Source: Nageia nagi (taxonomy: Eukaryota > Pinophyta). Taken from it: a stretch of 64,000 nucleotides of DNA. Shown in pieces: positions 41,388 to 53,969 of the stretch. The translations under genes were made by a program, and so were the position numbers. How positions within the stretch are numbered: the first letter of the stretch is position 1; each line of letters starts with the position of its first letter. Below the pieces are notes generated by a model, which was given only the letters and a program-made list of their open reading frames with translations, was not told the DNA's origin and did no database searches. Location: the NCBI GenBank assembly GCA_050084985.1, contig JBITNC010000002.1, forward strand, positions 35,650,001 through 35,714,000, written 5' to 3'.

Positions 41388-41904
41388 TGTTATAACTAGT
41401 AATGCACTATTATAAATATTATCATTTAGGAAGGTATCTAAAGAATAATATCTCTACTCTTTATGTAATTGATTATTTAATCTATTAGATACTTAAAAGT
41501 ATTCCTAAATACCTTTTAAGTATTTTGTGAATTAAAAATTCAAACTTGTCCCACATGTGACTATTTGGATATTGGTATTCCCCTTAGGTAAAAGGGTAAG
41601 CCAAAGTGGGATTTTTTTCTATAAATTGAGGCCCCTCCTCATGCATTCTTCACTCTAGTTTGAAGCATTGTAATGCTCTTAGTGTGAAGAAGGATAGGAG
41701 GAGAGAATGCTATTGTAGAATTGTAATAGATTCTTGTATCTTGAGAAGTAATATAAATTAGCTTAAAGTGGAGTACTCTCTTCATAAAGAAGAACCACTA
41801 TACTTGCTTGTATCACTTGTGTGTGTGATTGATTAAGATCATTCATGAGATCTTTCTTAGAAGTAGAGGAACATTCCAAGCTGACTTGGGTGTAAGAGAT
41901 TTAA
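41388..41904 (+). repeat. 5' LTR of Copia A (single copy in window)
   Basis: It begins TGTTATAACTAGTAATGCAC, like the TGTTGG...ATAATGCATTAT start of the related family. It contains CTATAAATTGAGGCC (TATA-type) and GAAGAACCACTATACTTG, and is followed by a PBS. The exact 3' end is uncertain because the terminal CA is not evident. Confidence 0.65.
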
Positions 41905-41906
41905 AG

Positions 41907-41919
41907 TGGTACCTTAGCC
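41907..41919 (+). other. Primer-binding site of Copia A
   Basis: TGGTACCTTAGCC is a degraded initiator-Met type PBS. The following ATTCTTGGAG matches the sequence after the PBS of Copia 1 (ATACTTGGAG), which supports the call. Confidence 0.6.
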
Positions 41920-42204
41920 ATTCTTGGAGTCTCTTTTTTACTCTTTTTTCAAAATTGAGAGAGGTAAAATCATATTGAGGTATAATTTTCTCATTTTTTC
42001 CTCTCATTTTGAAGACTAATTTTGCATATTATTTTTTGCTAATTTTGTAATTTTTTTTACTAAAATTAGCTCCTTTAGGCCATATTTTCTTACACATAAG
42101 CTATTTTTTTATAAATTTAATTTTAGCATTTTTTTCAAATAAGCTTATATTTGTAAGAAAATAGCATTGTTTTTTTAAGAATAGCTTAAGGTGTAACAAC
42201 ATAT

Positions 42205-42705
42205 TGAAGGATTTGCAATATAACATAAATAACCCTATGCTACCAAGATCACATGAAAGCTCACAATACACATCTAACAAAATCATAAAGCAATATCACA
42301 AAGATAACATAATATGTAAGTGGTTCCTCCAACTAAGAGTACATCCACTAACTAGATCTCACTTCATTCACAAACATGAATCTCTTACAATTCTTTTAAC
42401 TCGTCTCCTAAACACTATCCTATACATGGATTTACTTAACAAATTAGTATGTATTCAAAAAGAGGAAGCCTTCTATTTATAGGACAAAATCCCTCTTTGG
42501 ATCACCCTTTTATTCAATATACAAAGCATGGCATGCAAAACATTTTACCTAAGGGTAATGCTTATGACATGGAGTGTAGGACAAGTAACATTATCATATT
42601 CACTTAAATACTTAAGGTATCAAATGATACCCTTAAGTATTAGTGAACTTTCATAGAAGATTATTATTATAAAACCTTTACAATAATGCATTATACATTC
42701 CAACA
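42205..42705 (-). repeat. 3' LTR of Copia 2
   Basis: 501 bp, TGTTGGAATG...AAATCCTTCA in element orientation; PPT ATTAAGGGGGAG adjoins at 42,706-42,717. Confidence 0.92.
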
Positions 42706-43479
42706 CTCCCCCTTAATGCAATATTAGGATAGAGAAAATAAGAGATAAGAAAGAAAAAAAGTAAGAGAGTTATCCTTCATACAGATACAATAGACATGAA
42801 AATGTTTTACATATTTGTGAAGTAAGAAAGATCTAGTTTGATACTCACTACTTTTCTAAACACAATCATTAACTACAATCAATTTTAATGTACATGAAGT
42901 AGTCATCCAATTAGAAGTCATGAAGATTCTCCAAGAGCTTGCATACCTAAAGTAACTTGTAATCTCAAAGGAACTTGCAAGTCTTAAGCAGCTCAAATAA
43001 CAAGATTAGCTAGATGCAACATATTCATATCAAAAAGGATAGATAAATCACATAAATGCCATCATGAACTAATCAATGGTGCACTATAAGTCATCACAAA
43101 TATGCGAAGCCAAAACTCATATTCATTTGCTGTATATAAAACATATGTTGATTATCATTACAAAATAAAGCATGTACATATGAGTTCCTCACATATGGAT
43201 AATTGAATAGTGTCAAAAGACACATAAGAGTTTCTCACATATGGATAACTAAATAGTGATAGATTGGCCAATCTTTTTGTTTTTTAAGAATTTGTACAAT
43301 AAGTTCCTTATGTAGAGTGAACTTACCATGAAGGTGTACAACAAAATCAACACTATACAACATAAAATTCTCCTAGGGGTGAAGTTGACATCACAAATAT
43401 GAATTCAACACAAGAATTCAAATTTCACTCCCCTTTGAGGGAAAATTCACCAACTTGATAGCATCCCTAAGCTTACAAA

Positions 43480-43880
43480 ATTAAACTTTTAAGAGGGGAT
43501 TGGTGAACAAGTCAATGAAGTTCAAGGTGGATGGACAATATTCTAGTTGTATGATGCCATCAAGAACCTTCTCTCTGATAAAATGGGCATGGATTTTCAC
43601 ATGTTTTATTCTCTAATGGAACTCAAGATTCTTAACCAAAGAAATACTTGATTGATTATTTGAATAAATCAAAGATGATCCACCTTGCTCATACCCAATT
43701 TCTTTCAAAAGATGCCTTAGCCAAATAGCTTCCTAGGTTGCAATAGACATGGCACAGTATTCACCTTCTATGGTGGAAAGAGAAATAGTAGGCTACTTCT
43801 TGGAAGCCCAAGAGATAGCACTTGAACCAATGGTAAACACATACATAGAGGTTGATTTATTATCATCTCTATCTCCCCCA
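43480..43880 (-). pseudogene. Copia RNase H domain of Copia 2, decayed
   Basis: It sits just upstream of the 3' LTR region and is colinear with 26,620-27,020 of Copia 1, whose RNase H strings are clearer. Stops interrupt the reading. Confidence 0.7.
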
Positions 43881-44199
43881 TAATCAAAATCTAAGAATCT
43901 AGAGAGAACAAATGAAGGTAACTTAGAATACTTGAGAATAAGATCCTTAGTCCCTACAACATACCTCAAGATTTGCTTAACAACATCAAGGTGCTAAACA
44001 TATGGTTTTTGCATGAATCATGCCATTAGATTCACTACAAAGGTAATATCTATCTTGGACATGGTCAAATATAAAAGACTACCAATTAATTGCTTATAAG
44101 CTATAGCATCAACTAACTAAGAGTTGGAGCTTAGAAAAATAGTGATTCTAGGAGAGGCTAGGATCATAGCATATTTACACTCTTTCATTTCAAACTTTT

Positions 44200-44830
44200 A
44201 CAATATGTCTAATATATACTTAGATTAAATAAGATAAGTATAATCCTTGTATTTATATACTTGCATTTTAAGATAGTAGTGCAAGAGGCTAAGATTAGCC
44301 ATTTCAAATGTTACCTTAAGTTTGGATATGCACTCTTGAATGATTTCATCATTATTTCCAGTAATCAAAAGATCATCCACATAAAGGAGAATTAAGAACA
44401 CATCTTTTCCTAATTAAGCACATATAGATCAAAGTTAGAAAAACACTTGGAGAAACCAATGTTTGTAAAATAACTTGAAATCTTTCTATACTAGGCTCTA
44501 GGTTCTTGCATAAGTCCATATAATGACTTGTTTAGCTTGCACACAAAGCACTCTTTACCTTTCACAATGAACCCTTTAGGATGATTCATGAAGATTTTCA
44601 CATCTAATTCACCATTGAAAAATACATACTTGACATCAAGTTGAAAAACTTTCCATCTTTGAGCTGAAAAAAGAGCAAAGATAGTTCTCATAGTAGGCAT
44701 CTTTACCATGGGAGCAAAGGTTTCCTCATAATCTACACCATATTTATAAGCAAAACCTTTGGATACTAACCTTACCTTGTATTTTTAAATATCCTCAATA
44801 GAATTAAACTTGACCTTGTAGATCCACTTA
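44200..44830 (-). pseudogene. Copia reverse transcriptase of Copia 2, decayed
   Basis: The open stretch 44,491-44,709 reads KVFQLDVKYVFFNGELDVKI and FVCKLNKSLYGLMQEPRA, the conserved finger/palm segment with the first catalytic Asp in QLDVK. The YxDD region follows near 44,360-44,390 in another frame. Frameshifts separate the blocks. Confidence 0.85.
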
Positions 44831-45344
44831 TTGGCAATCACATTCTTCTCATTAGGATAATGAACCAAATCCCAAGTTTCATTTTTCATAAGTTTCTCAT
44901 ACTCCATTTTCATGGCTTCCATCTAGCACTTGTGCTTAGAAGCTTCTTTGAATATTGAGGGCTCATGCTTGTTTTTAATCTTGAAAAATAAGTATTTGCT
45001 CAAGGTTATGCTCCTTATTACCTTTTATGTTGAAGAATTTTGTTCCTAAGGTAACTTATCTATATCAATATCTAACCAACTAGGTGCAACTAAAGAGTCA
45101 TCTAGATCATCAACATCCTCATTAGAAGTAGATTTTTTAATAATTTCATTGAACTTTATATCCTTTGAAATAAATACATTTTGTATGATGGAATGTAAAT
45201 CCTATAGCTTCTATGTTGATTGTCATAACCCATAAAGATGCATTTTTCAGCTCTTTTGCTCAACTTGTTTTTCTCAAAAATAATGTAGAAGAATGATTCA
45301 CAACCAAACAACCTAAAGTGAGAAATGTTAGATTTTATTTCTAA

Positions 45345-45880
45345 TCATGCCTCAAAAGGAGTTTTACCCTGAACAGCTTTTGTGAAACACCTATTCAAAG
45401 TGTAAATAGTAGTGCTCATAGCTTCACCCCATAAGAAACTAGGAAGATTACCCAACATGCATCTAGCCATCTCTATAATTATCTTATTTTTCTTCTTGAT
45501 AACACCATTTTGCTGAGGAGTGTAAGGAATCATAAATTACCTCTTAATTCTATACTTACCATAATAGTCATTGAACTCATTGCTATTGTATTCTTCCCCA
45601 TTATTTGATCTCAACATATTGATTTTAAGGTTAGTTTGATTCTCAACAAAGACCTTAAAAACTTTAAAACTCTCAAAGGTTTGATCCTTATGCTCAAGTA
45701 GATACCCAAAGGTCATCCTCCTAAACTCATCAATGAAGGTCAAGACATAATATGCTCCTTTAAATGAATTAGTCTAAAATAGACCCATCAAATCTGAATG
45801 CACAAGTTGAAGAGGTTGATATGCTCTTGTTACCTTATCTTTTTCAAACTTTTATCTATGCATCTAACTAAGAATGCACT
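45345..45880 (-). pseudogene. Copia integrase of Copia 2, decayed, catalytic acids replaced
   Basis: Open stretches 45,537-45,743 (LTFIDEF-like core start, EHKDQTFESF, MLRSNNGEEYNS) and 45,345-45,533 (PYTPQQNGVIKKKNK, CMLGNLPSFLWGEA, TKAVQGKTPFEA) form the rve core. The catalytic Asp of SDNG is Asn and the Glu of AERKN is Lys, while the first Asp (FIDEF) remains. A stop separates the two parts. Confidence 0.88.
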
Positions 45881-46299
45881 TTTTATATAGACCAATCAAA
45901 AGAGAAAAAGAAACCAAACCTTCCACAAGTTCTTGGTCTTCATTGGCTTAAATACTCTTATGGTTAAGTTGCCCTAAAAGTTGGTGCCAAATAATTCCTC
46001 TAGAATAGACACTTGTAGCAAGACACTATTTTGATGGAATTTGATCTACAATGTGGAGATCATCTTTCACTGATCCTTTAACCAATATGACAAGTCCTTT
46101 CTTAATGCATTAGGATTGAGAGTTGATCTCAAAAGAGTACCATATTTTACCAACTTAGATTATAGAGAGAAGATTCATCCTAAGCTTAAGAACATAGAGC
46201 ACATTATCAAGAACCTTCCTGTGAATCAACACACTCTCAATTCCTTAGATTTAAAGGGTAGAGTTATCACCTATCACAACTGCATCTTTTCTATACTTA

Positions 46300-47389
46300 T
46301 GACAATTTTCAAACTTTTCTCTTTCAAAACATAGGTGATTAGTGCAACCAGAATCAACAATACAATAAGATGAAAAAAAGTAAAACATGGAGTAGAGTAC
46401 CATAGCAAAACTAGCTTGAATATTCTTCTTTCTTGTAAAGTTTTTTCTATTTTCATTGGCTTTGTTCTTTTCCTTTCTTTTCTTTTTATATCAATCAAAT
46501 TCTTTATGAATTCGATGCCATAATAGTTATAATTACCATCAAAAGTTTTCTTATCATATGGATTGTCTGCTTTATCTTTTCTATCTCTTTACTTGAAATG
46601 GTTGTTTCCATTGTTCTTGCTGCTGCTGTTGTTATTTCTATTGTTACTATTGATGCCATTGTTCCTATTGCTATTATTTCCATTACCTCTTCTCTCAAAC
46701 CTTTTGGAGGAAGAAGGATAATATTTCTTTTGATGGTTAAACTTCTTCTTGAAAGGAGTTTTGGTTGCTCTAAGAGCAATGTTATTATCCTTAGGAGAAA
46801 AAATCAACACCTTTTTGTTAAGGGTTTCTTCATGCTTCAAAAGGAGCCTAGAAAGATTTTCAAAAGAGAAAACTTCTTCATCATAAAGCCTTGTTTCCAT
46901 AACCATCATAAAGTTTCTAAAATTTTAAAAAAGGTTTTGAAGAATGATGAAGACCATGAACTCATAATTGATCCAATTGGATCCACAAGCAATAAGTTGG
47001 ATCCTTAGGTTAATGATTTTATTCATGTAGATAGCCATATTTTCATCTTCCCCTTGATGAAATTGAAGCAATTTTTAAAGAATAGTAAACCTTATTGAAA
47101 ACTTAGAATCAAGGTATATTTTCTTAAACTTATCCCAAGCTTTCTTTGCTAAGGTTGAAGAGAAAATCATTAAGAGCAAATCATCTGAAACTACATGAAA
47201 GATCATAGAGGTTGCTAACTCATTCTTTATGTTGTAAGCCTATAGTGTCTTCTCATCTGCAGAAAGTATAAGGTTCTCATTCACTATTTGCCAAAGCTTT
47301 CTTACCTGCAATTTAGCTCTCATCTAAGGTTTTCAAATACCAAAATTGGAATTGTCAAGAATGTGTTTGGGTAAAAAGGATTCTCCCAT
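46300..47389 (-). pseudogene. Copia gag and protease of Copia 2, decayed
   Basis: Gag starts near 47,389 (MGESFLPKHILDNSNFGI) and includes KNELATSMIFHVVSDDLL, ETRLYDEEVFSFENLSRLLL and KHEETLNKK (open to 46,589), as in UBN2-type Copia gag. It then becomes Asn/Arg-rich (GNNSNRNN). The protease core CIVDSGCTNHLCFE with DSG intact is near 46,320-46,370. Plus-strand ORFs here are shadows. Confidence 0.88.
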
Positions 47390-50261
47390 TTGCTACATAA
47401 GATTATGAAAAATAATAAGCATGTGGTTTCATATATAATATTATATGTTATATTTAATTAACTAAGACACGCTTGATTTGATTCATGAGTGCAAATATTT
47501 TAAAACTCAAATATACATTCCATGTACATAAATACTTTTATCATCACCAAGAACTATAGAAGAAGAGTGACATTGTTAAGGCTTATTTTTTTATCTATAA
47601 TTAGGCCTTCACCTAGATGCACACACAAGAGGAGCCTAAGTATTACCAATCCTAAACTAGTTTTCCTTGGTCAGTATTATACTCTCACAAGGAGAAGTAC
47701 CTCCTCTTTTCTAAGGTTATGATGTAAATTATTAATCTTAATTAGGTTTCAAGTTGTCCTCCTAGGTTATCAGAATAATCTCTGAATGAACATGCAGACA
47801 TGTGTATCACTACACACATGCCTATGCATCTATTGGAGTTATGTATAGATAAAAAGAGGACTTAGGGGCAATTGAGAAGTACTAACTTTTCACTGTTTGG
47901 ATCATCAAACTTAAAGGCTCCAATTTTCATATCCTCACCTCATTGCTCTCCAAACAAATCATGTCATGGAATGTACCTACAGATGTGTTCATTTTAGGGG
48001 GGTCATTTCAATGTTTACAATTTTTACATAAGTAAATAAAGCAAAAGTGCTAAACATGAAGAAAAGTGCATAAATTAAACATCATCCATCCATAACATGG
48101 AACTTTAAGATTCCAATGAGTTTTGTTTACTAACCCCTAAAGGATATCTTTACATTAATCCTAATTTTGCATAAGTCCATTCTTGCATAAGGAACTAAAT
48201 TGCATCATAACTTAAGTTTTTAAGTAATAAGTATGACTTAAAAAAAATTTAAGCCCTAAGCATGCACTATTAACTTAAAATATTTAATTCCTAGGCATGT
48301 ACCATTAACTTAAAATATTTAAGTCCTAGGCATTTAACTTAAAAAAAAATTAAGTAAAACATGCATCATTAACTTAAAAAAAATTAAATCCTAAGCATGT
48401 ACCATTAACTTAAAATATTTAAGTCCTAAGCATTTAACTTAAAAACTTTAAGTAAAACATGCATCATTAACTTAAAAAAATTAAGTCCTAAGCATGTACC
48501 ATTAACTTAAATTGCATTTATCTATCACTTTGCAAAAAATACTTAACATGCATTAAAAAACTAAAAAATTAAGAAGCATGCATTATCATTTTTGCATACG
48601 TTACCAAAAAAATAGATATCCAATATTTTATCTTACATGCTATAAGGAAAAAAAAAATTAAAGAAATATAAATTCCCCCTTTTACTTAAAAAATAGCATT
48701 CAACCCTTTTTTATATAAAACTTTTAGGCGACAAGGACTAATAGATACTTAAGAAGGAAATTTTACCTTATATATAAAAAATGTTCAACTTACACTAAAA
48801 TTGATTTAAATTTTCTCCAAGTGGTAAAATTAAATACACCATCATTAAATTTGGAGTCTTACTCTACTTTAAGTTAGAGTGTGTTAAATATGTAGGACAC
48901 CCATTAAGCGTATGGTCATTCACAAAAGATTACTTGCAAGAAACCATAATACCATTAATGATCATCTTACAAAAAAAAATGCTTTTAGAGTTGTTTACTC
49001 CACACATCAGTCTAAAAAAAAAACTTGCTTGAAAGAAATGCCTCAATGAAATAAAACAAGTTGAATGGGCCATGAGCTAAAAAATGAAATGTAGGAGAGG
49101 TGAGAGGGGGTTGCATTGAGAGTGAGAGCCAAGAGAGAAGGGCAAAACTTGAGCTACTAGGATCGTAAGGGGGGATGAAAGAATCATGCAAGGGATAGGA
49201 AGGCGACTAGATGAAATGGCGAGAGAGGGAACGCTTGTAGTGTTGATGCCTATCCAATGATCTAATTGCATTGAGGCTAAGCAAAGGGTTTCAAAGTAAA
49301 ACATATGAAATGATCTCAAGACCCATGAAAGGTGAACAACAAAGATCATGTGATGCAAAGATAGAGGAAGAAACATGCAAGCCACAATAGGATATGGCAC
49401 AAATAGCACTAGTTAAGGCCACGTGATAGCAGAGAGAAGGGTTTGAGAATGACACAAAAGCTAAGAGAATTAAAAAATGCACACAATAATGAGTAGGTGA
49501 TTTTGAGGTGGCACCCCCTTAGCTATAGAGGACACTAGGCAGTTTCATAGGGGCTATGAGCTAAAGATAACCCAAGGAGGAGCAACGTTAGGAGAGAGCA
49601 ATGCAAAAGCAGCAACTAAGGGCTAGTTGCTGACCACCAAATGCCTCCCACAAATTATTAAAAGAAAAAAGAGCCACCAGTTGTTTTACAAATTTTTTTT
49701 ATTTATTTATCAATATAAATGTTGAACATTTGCAAAAATCCAAAGGGAAAAATTTGTACTAACCTCTCCTATATATGAATTTTTATATATAGTTTGAACA
49801 AAAAAAAATATAACAATATATTTCTTTTTGCAATATAACTAATATATATGTCTTTAGAGTTTTATTTTTGTAAAAAAAAACTTTATGTATAAAAAATGCA
49901 ATTTTCTTATTATTAAAAATAAATGGTTTATATATATGAGAAAAAAAATTGCAATTATTGTATACTAACTTCTAAAAGAAATTGGTTAGCATAAAAAAAA
50001 TGCAAATAACCCAAGAAGTTAGCATATATATATATATATCCTCCAAAAAAATACATCATATTAACAAAATTTGCAAAAATAAACTAACACATAGAACATA
50101 ATATGTTAGTATCATTAGTCAAAAATAAAAAATGAAGTAGATTATATGAAGGAGGTTATACGTTCTTTTGAATTTACCTCACAATGAAGAGTAAGTTTAA
50201 GAATAAAGAGCTCCAAGTTGAAGACGAGTCTCCAAACCAAGGATGTGAAGAGAAGCCTCTA
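47390..50261 (-). other. Leader of Copia 2
   Basis: Long 5' leader. The part at about 47,600-47,980 matches 30,360-30,720 of Copia 1, showing common ancestry. No ORF is supported. Confidence 0.7.
48233..48512. repeat. Minisatellite with higher-order structure
   Basis: Units of ~35-40 bp built on ATTAACTTAAAATATTTAAG and TCCTA(A/G)GCATGTACC, with a longer ~110-bp period that alternates GCATGTACC, GCATTTAAC and CATGCATC variants. It lies inside the Copia 2 leader. Confidence 0.85.
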
Positions 50262-50262
50262 A

Positions 50263-50277
50263 GTAGCTCTGATACTA
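50263..50277 (-). other. Primer-binding site of Copia 2
   Basis: The minus-strand reading TTAGTATCAGAGCTA contains TATCAGAGC of the initiator-Met PBS; the first G is mutated. Confidence 0.8.
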
Positions 50278-50279
50278 AA

Positions 50280-50730
50280 TGAAGGATTTGTAATATAACA
50301 TAAACAACCCTATGCTATCAAGATCACATGAAAGCTCACAATACACATCTAACAAACTCACAAAGTAATCTCACAAAGATAACACAAGATGTAAGTGGTT
50401 TCTCCAACTAGGAGTACATCCCTAACTAGATCTCACTTTATTCACAAACATAAATCTCTTACAATTCTTTTAACTTATCTCCTAAACACTATCCTATAGC
50501 ATGGATTTACTCCACAAATTGGTATGTAATCACAAAAAGGAGCTTTATATTTATAAGTCAAAATCTTTCTTTAGATCACCTTTTATCCAATGTATAAAAG
50601 CATGACATGCACATACTTTTACCCAAAGGGCATGCTCATGACATGGAGTGTAGGACAAATTACATTATCATATTCACTTAAATACTTAAGGTATCAAATG
50701 ATACCTGTAAGTATTAGTGAAATTTCATAG
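50280..50730 (-). repeat. 5' LTR of Copia 2, truncated
   Basis: It matches 42,205-42,640; the remaining outer ~60 bp are absent. Confidence 0.9.
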
Positions 50731-53002
50731 CAAATTTATACTAACATCCTTTTATTTGTTAGTTGCATTTTTTTATAAAAATTTGTTTTGTTATGCAATT
50801 TTTTTACTAACATAATTTATGTTAGATAATTTTGTTAAAATCTAACTTTTTTTTGTTAGTTGCAACTTTAAAAAAAATAGAAGGTTATTAGTAGTATAAA
50901 TTTGCAATTTGTTTTACAATATTAAATTTTTTATATATAAAAATAAAATTTGAAATTGTTTTTGGTAATATATATGCTATTATGATTTTTGTTAAAAATA
51001 AAAGATAATACATTTTTTTTTTTACAAAACGATATTATATTCTAACAAAATTATTGTATATGTGCAATATGTTTCTTATGAAGAAAAAAATAATATGTGA
51101 TTTCCATCAAAGAGTAGTTGAATTTTTTTTTTTTTTTTTTTCATACATATATTTTTAAACTTTAAAAAAATAATAACAAAAAAGCAGTTGGCATCGAGCC
51201 CGCCCCACTAGTTGATGTTGCACGCACCCCCACTCCATCCGTCGATGCGACCCGTCCCAAAACACAAATGCTTCCTCCACACCCCTATCTAATTAGAATA
51301 ATAGTGATGCCTCCAATTTATTTATATAAGAATTTATTTTTTGATGTATAATTTATTTTTTAAACATAAACTTTGTTGTAAATTCATCAGTGCAAGTTTT
51401 CAGGAATTTCTTGAAACTATTTCTCTCCAACCCCTATATGGATGGATTAGACTTATGACTTAATGAAGGATCTTACTTCTTAATGTACTTGCTTGTACAT
51501 GCTTACATGTTGTGTAAAGATGACTTGTCATTGGAACAATTCTTTTTTTGAAGTTTTTTTAATACAAACTTGTATTAATTTTGAAAAATGGGTAATTTTT
51601 TAAAAAGGGGTAGATGTTGCACATTTTTTTTTTGAGGAATTATTTAAAATTTGGGGGAGTTATTTTAAAATTTGGGGAGTTGTTACTTTTAAACTTCAAG
51701 GAGTTATTATGTGGGAATTTTCTTGAGAATTACTTAAAATAAGGAGAATTAATAATTTTTTAATGGGAAATTCTTTGTTACTAATTTTTTTTGGATTATT
51801 TTAAATGGGGAAATTACTAAATTTTCAAGGAGGAAACATTAAGTATTTTTAAGGTTGAATTTTAAAGGGGAGCTAAATTTTTTAAAGGAGAGAACTTATC
51901 TAAAGGGGGAACTTATGCAAGGTGTTTTGTTTTTTATCTTTCTCAAAAATTAAGGGGGTAATTTTACCTTAAGTAAGGTATTGATTTTTTGAGAAAATTA
52001 TTCTAACCTTATCTTCACAATTGCAAATAGGATCACCTTACAATGTCTTCTAAGCATAGGAAAATAAGATATCCTATTACAAGAATGAAGGCGATCGAGA
52101 AAAGGAAGGATCGACTTTGGAAGAAGGCAAAGAAGAGAGAAGATTAAATCAAATCAAAGAAATGGTTAATAACTATAGAGAAAATAAACCAAACTATAAG
52201 ATTTCTTTAGAATTATCACATAACTTTCTTGAGATGTTAGGACTCTTATGTTAGAGCACGTTGTACTAGCTTTTAAAACTTTTTCATATAAACTAAATAC
52301 TAACCAAGGAAACTACTAACATTTTATTGTGTGATTTTTCTTTTATTTTTTTTAGTGGCTCAATTCAATGGACATGTGCTCAAGCTTAAGGTAAAGTGCA
52401 TTAACCAACAATCGTAGATTAGAAATTCTAACATACAACTATATATATATATATATTTTAATAATAAGTTCACTTACAAGCTACTAATACAATGAACAAA
52501 CAATTTACTAACTTATAACTACAAATTTACTAACTTGAAAACAACAAAGTTACTAACTTGCAAACTACAAAGTTATTAACATATAAACTACTAGCACAAA
52601 CTACAAATTTCTATGATACTAAAAGTGTAACTTACAATTTATAACTTATTTTAATTTTACAAATTTATACAAGTTCTTTACAATTACAAAAATGATAAAA
52701 TAAACTGGTTAACTTTAATACAAATTGGTTCAACATATTTGGTTACTTTGGTTAATACTACAATGTTGATTAAACAATTTGATTAGTTACTTAAGTTGGT
52801 TAACAAGTTGGTAAACTTGCAATTTATAGTTACAAATGTGCAATTTTTACAAAGTATAATATTGATGCGTCCTTAATATCTTGATCTAGTGATTGATCAA
52901 CTTACAATTTTGTAATGCTTTCTTATTCTAAATTGATCTTCTTGTGTATTTTTGAAAAAGTGTAATGCTTTCTTGATCTAAATTGATCTTCTTGTATAGA
53001 AA
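50731..53002 (+). other. Probable leader of Copia A (second part)
   Basis: AT-rich, with many poly-T and poly-A runs and TTGTTAGTTGCA-like motifs. A GC-rich island at ~51,185-51,295 follows a 22-base T run. A ~50-bp offset duplication (GTAATGCTTTCTT...TTGATCTTCTTGT) precedes the gag ATG at 52,912-53,000. A 34-codon ORF at 52,044-52,148 is very basic and unassigned. Confidence 0.5.
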
Positions 53003-53257
53003 ATGGGTGAATATTTCATACCAAATCACATCCTTGATGGTTCCAATTATCGAATCTGGGAACCTAGGATGAAGGCAAAGCTTTAAGCTCATAAGCTTTG
53101 GAAAAATGTTAGTGAAGATCATATAGCTCCAATAGAAGCAAAAGCCATAAAGATTTACAACTAGAAGAATGAATTGGCTACTTCAATGATTTTTCATGCT
53201 ATTTCTGATGAGGTCTTGCTTAAGATTTTGAATACAAATTTAGCAAAAGAATCTTGG
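53003..53257 (+). pseudogene. Copia A gag, 5' part
   Basis: ATG at 53,003 opens MGEYFIPNHILDGSNYRIWE, then MKAKL with a stop, HKLWKNVSEDHIAP, and after another stop KNELATSMIFHAISDEVLLK to LAKESW. It is clearly homologous to the Copia 2 gag (see 46,300-47,389). It is cut at codon ~85 by the Gypsy insertion and resumes at 62,835. Confidence 0.88.
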
Positions 53258-53889
53258 TGTGAACGTCTAAAAATGAATTATATTAAATAATTCAATTTAG
53301 AGCTTCAATAATAGTTATTGTAAAAAGATGTCAAAATATGCCCAAGGCAATGTAATCAATGTAATGGACCATTGTACAATGTAACGGGTTTCAAATATCA
53401 ATAAAGACACCACAAATAATGTAATGTGAAATGATCTCAAGAATCAAATAAGACAAGGACATTGCTATAAAGACAAATCAAAGGGTAAAACAATAGGATA
53501 GGGGCAAGGGCATCCAAAATACCAAGAGAGACTTCAACACATGCAATATTGCTCTATCCTACAAATAATGGTATTTTGTAACACCACCTCTACATAGATC
53601 TATTAAACTCTTCAGCTCACTCTTGCATATCTTTTATTCATTTCTTCTATTCATTTATTCTACATAGCTAATGGCATGGCACCTTCAGGTCATTGGCAGT
53701 GTGCATCTGTGTGAATGTGTTGTGGTGATTGATGAATGGTTTTCGTCATTCCGTGTTTATACGATTATGATAAAGGTACATTATTTATTATTATTCATTT
53801 GATGCCATATTTATGATATATGCTTCAATTAAATATTATAAACAAATAATGCTTCAATTTATCGAATTATGCATTATTTTGGGTCTACA
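53258..53889 (+). repeat. 5' LTR of the Gypsy element
   Basis: Colinear with 62,192-62,829, including TATCAATAAAGACACCACAA and CACCACCTCTACATAGATCT. The start is TGTGAACGTC where the other copy has TGTAGACAC. Confidence 0.92.
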
Positions 53890-53969
53890 TTTTGATGAAC
53901 CTAATTGTTTGATTTATCTTTCCCTCCCAATAATATCTCATGAAAATTATGTAACGAATCTACATCATC

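Larger units (their letters stand above)
42205..50730 (-). mobile_element. Copia-type LTR retrotransposon 2, decayed, 5' LTR truncated
   Basis: The 3' LTR (42,205-42,705) and 5' LTR (50,280-50,730) match closely. The 5' copy lacks its outer ~60 bp (it stops near TTTCATAG, and the TGTTGGAATG end is missing), so no target duplication can be read. Order from the right: PBS, 2.8 kb leader with minisatellite, gag with ATG near 47,389, DSG protease near 46,350, integrase, RT, RNase H, PPT. It is the same family as Copia 1. Confidence 0.92.

Noticed and set aside
46598-47008. 136-codon plus-strand ORF
   Set aside because: Exact antisense shadow of the Copia 2 gag, whose minus-strand reading has clear family motifs.
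48233-48512. CRISPR-like regular repeats
   Set aside because: Eukaryotic context, units abut without unique spacers, variants alternate; a minisatellite.
52044-52148. 34-codon basic ORF recalling a MADS-type basic helix
   Set aside because: Too short, resemblance limited to Lys/Arg spacing, and it lies in a retrotransposon leader.
53890-53910. PBS of the Gypsy element
   Set aside because: The sequence after the 5' LTR (TTTTGATGAACC) does not clearly match any usual plant tRNA primer complement.
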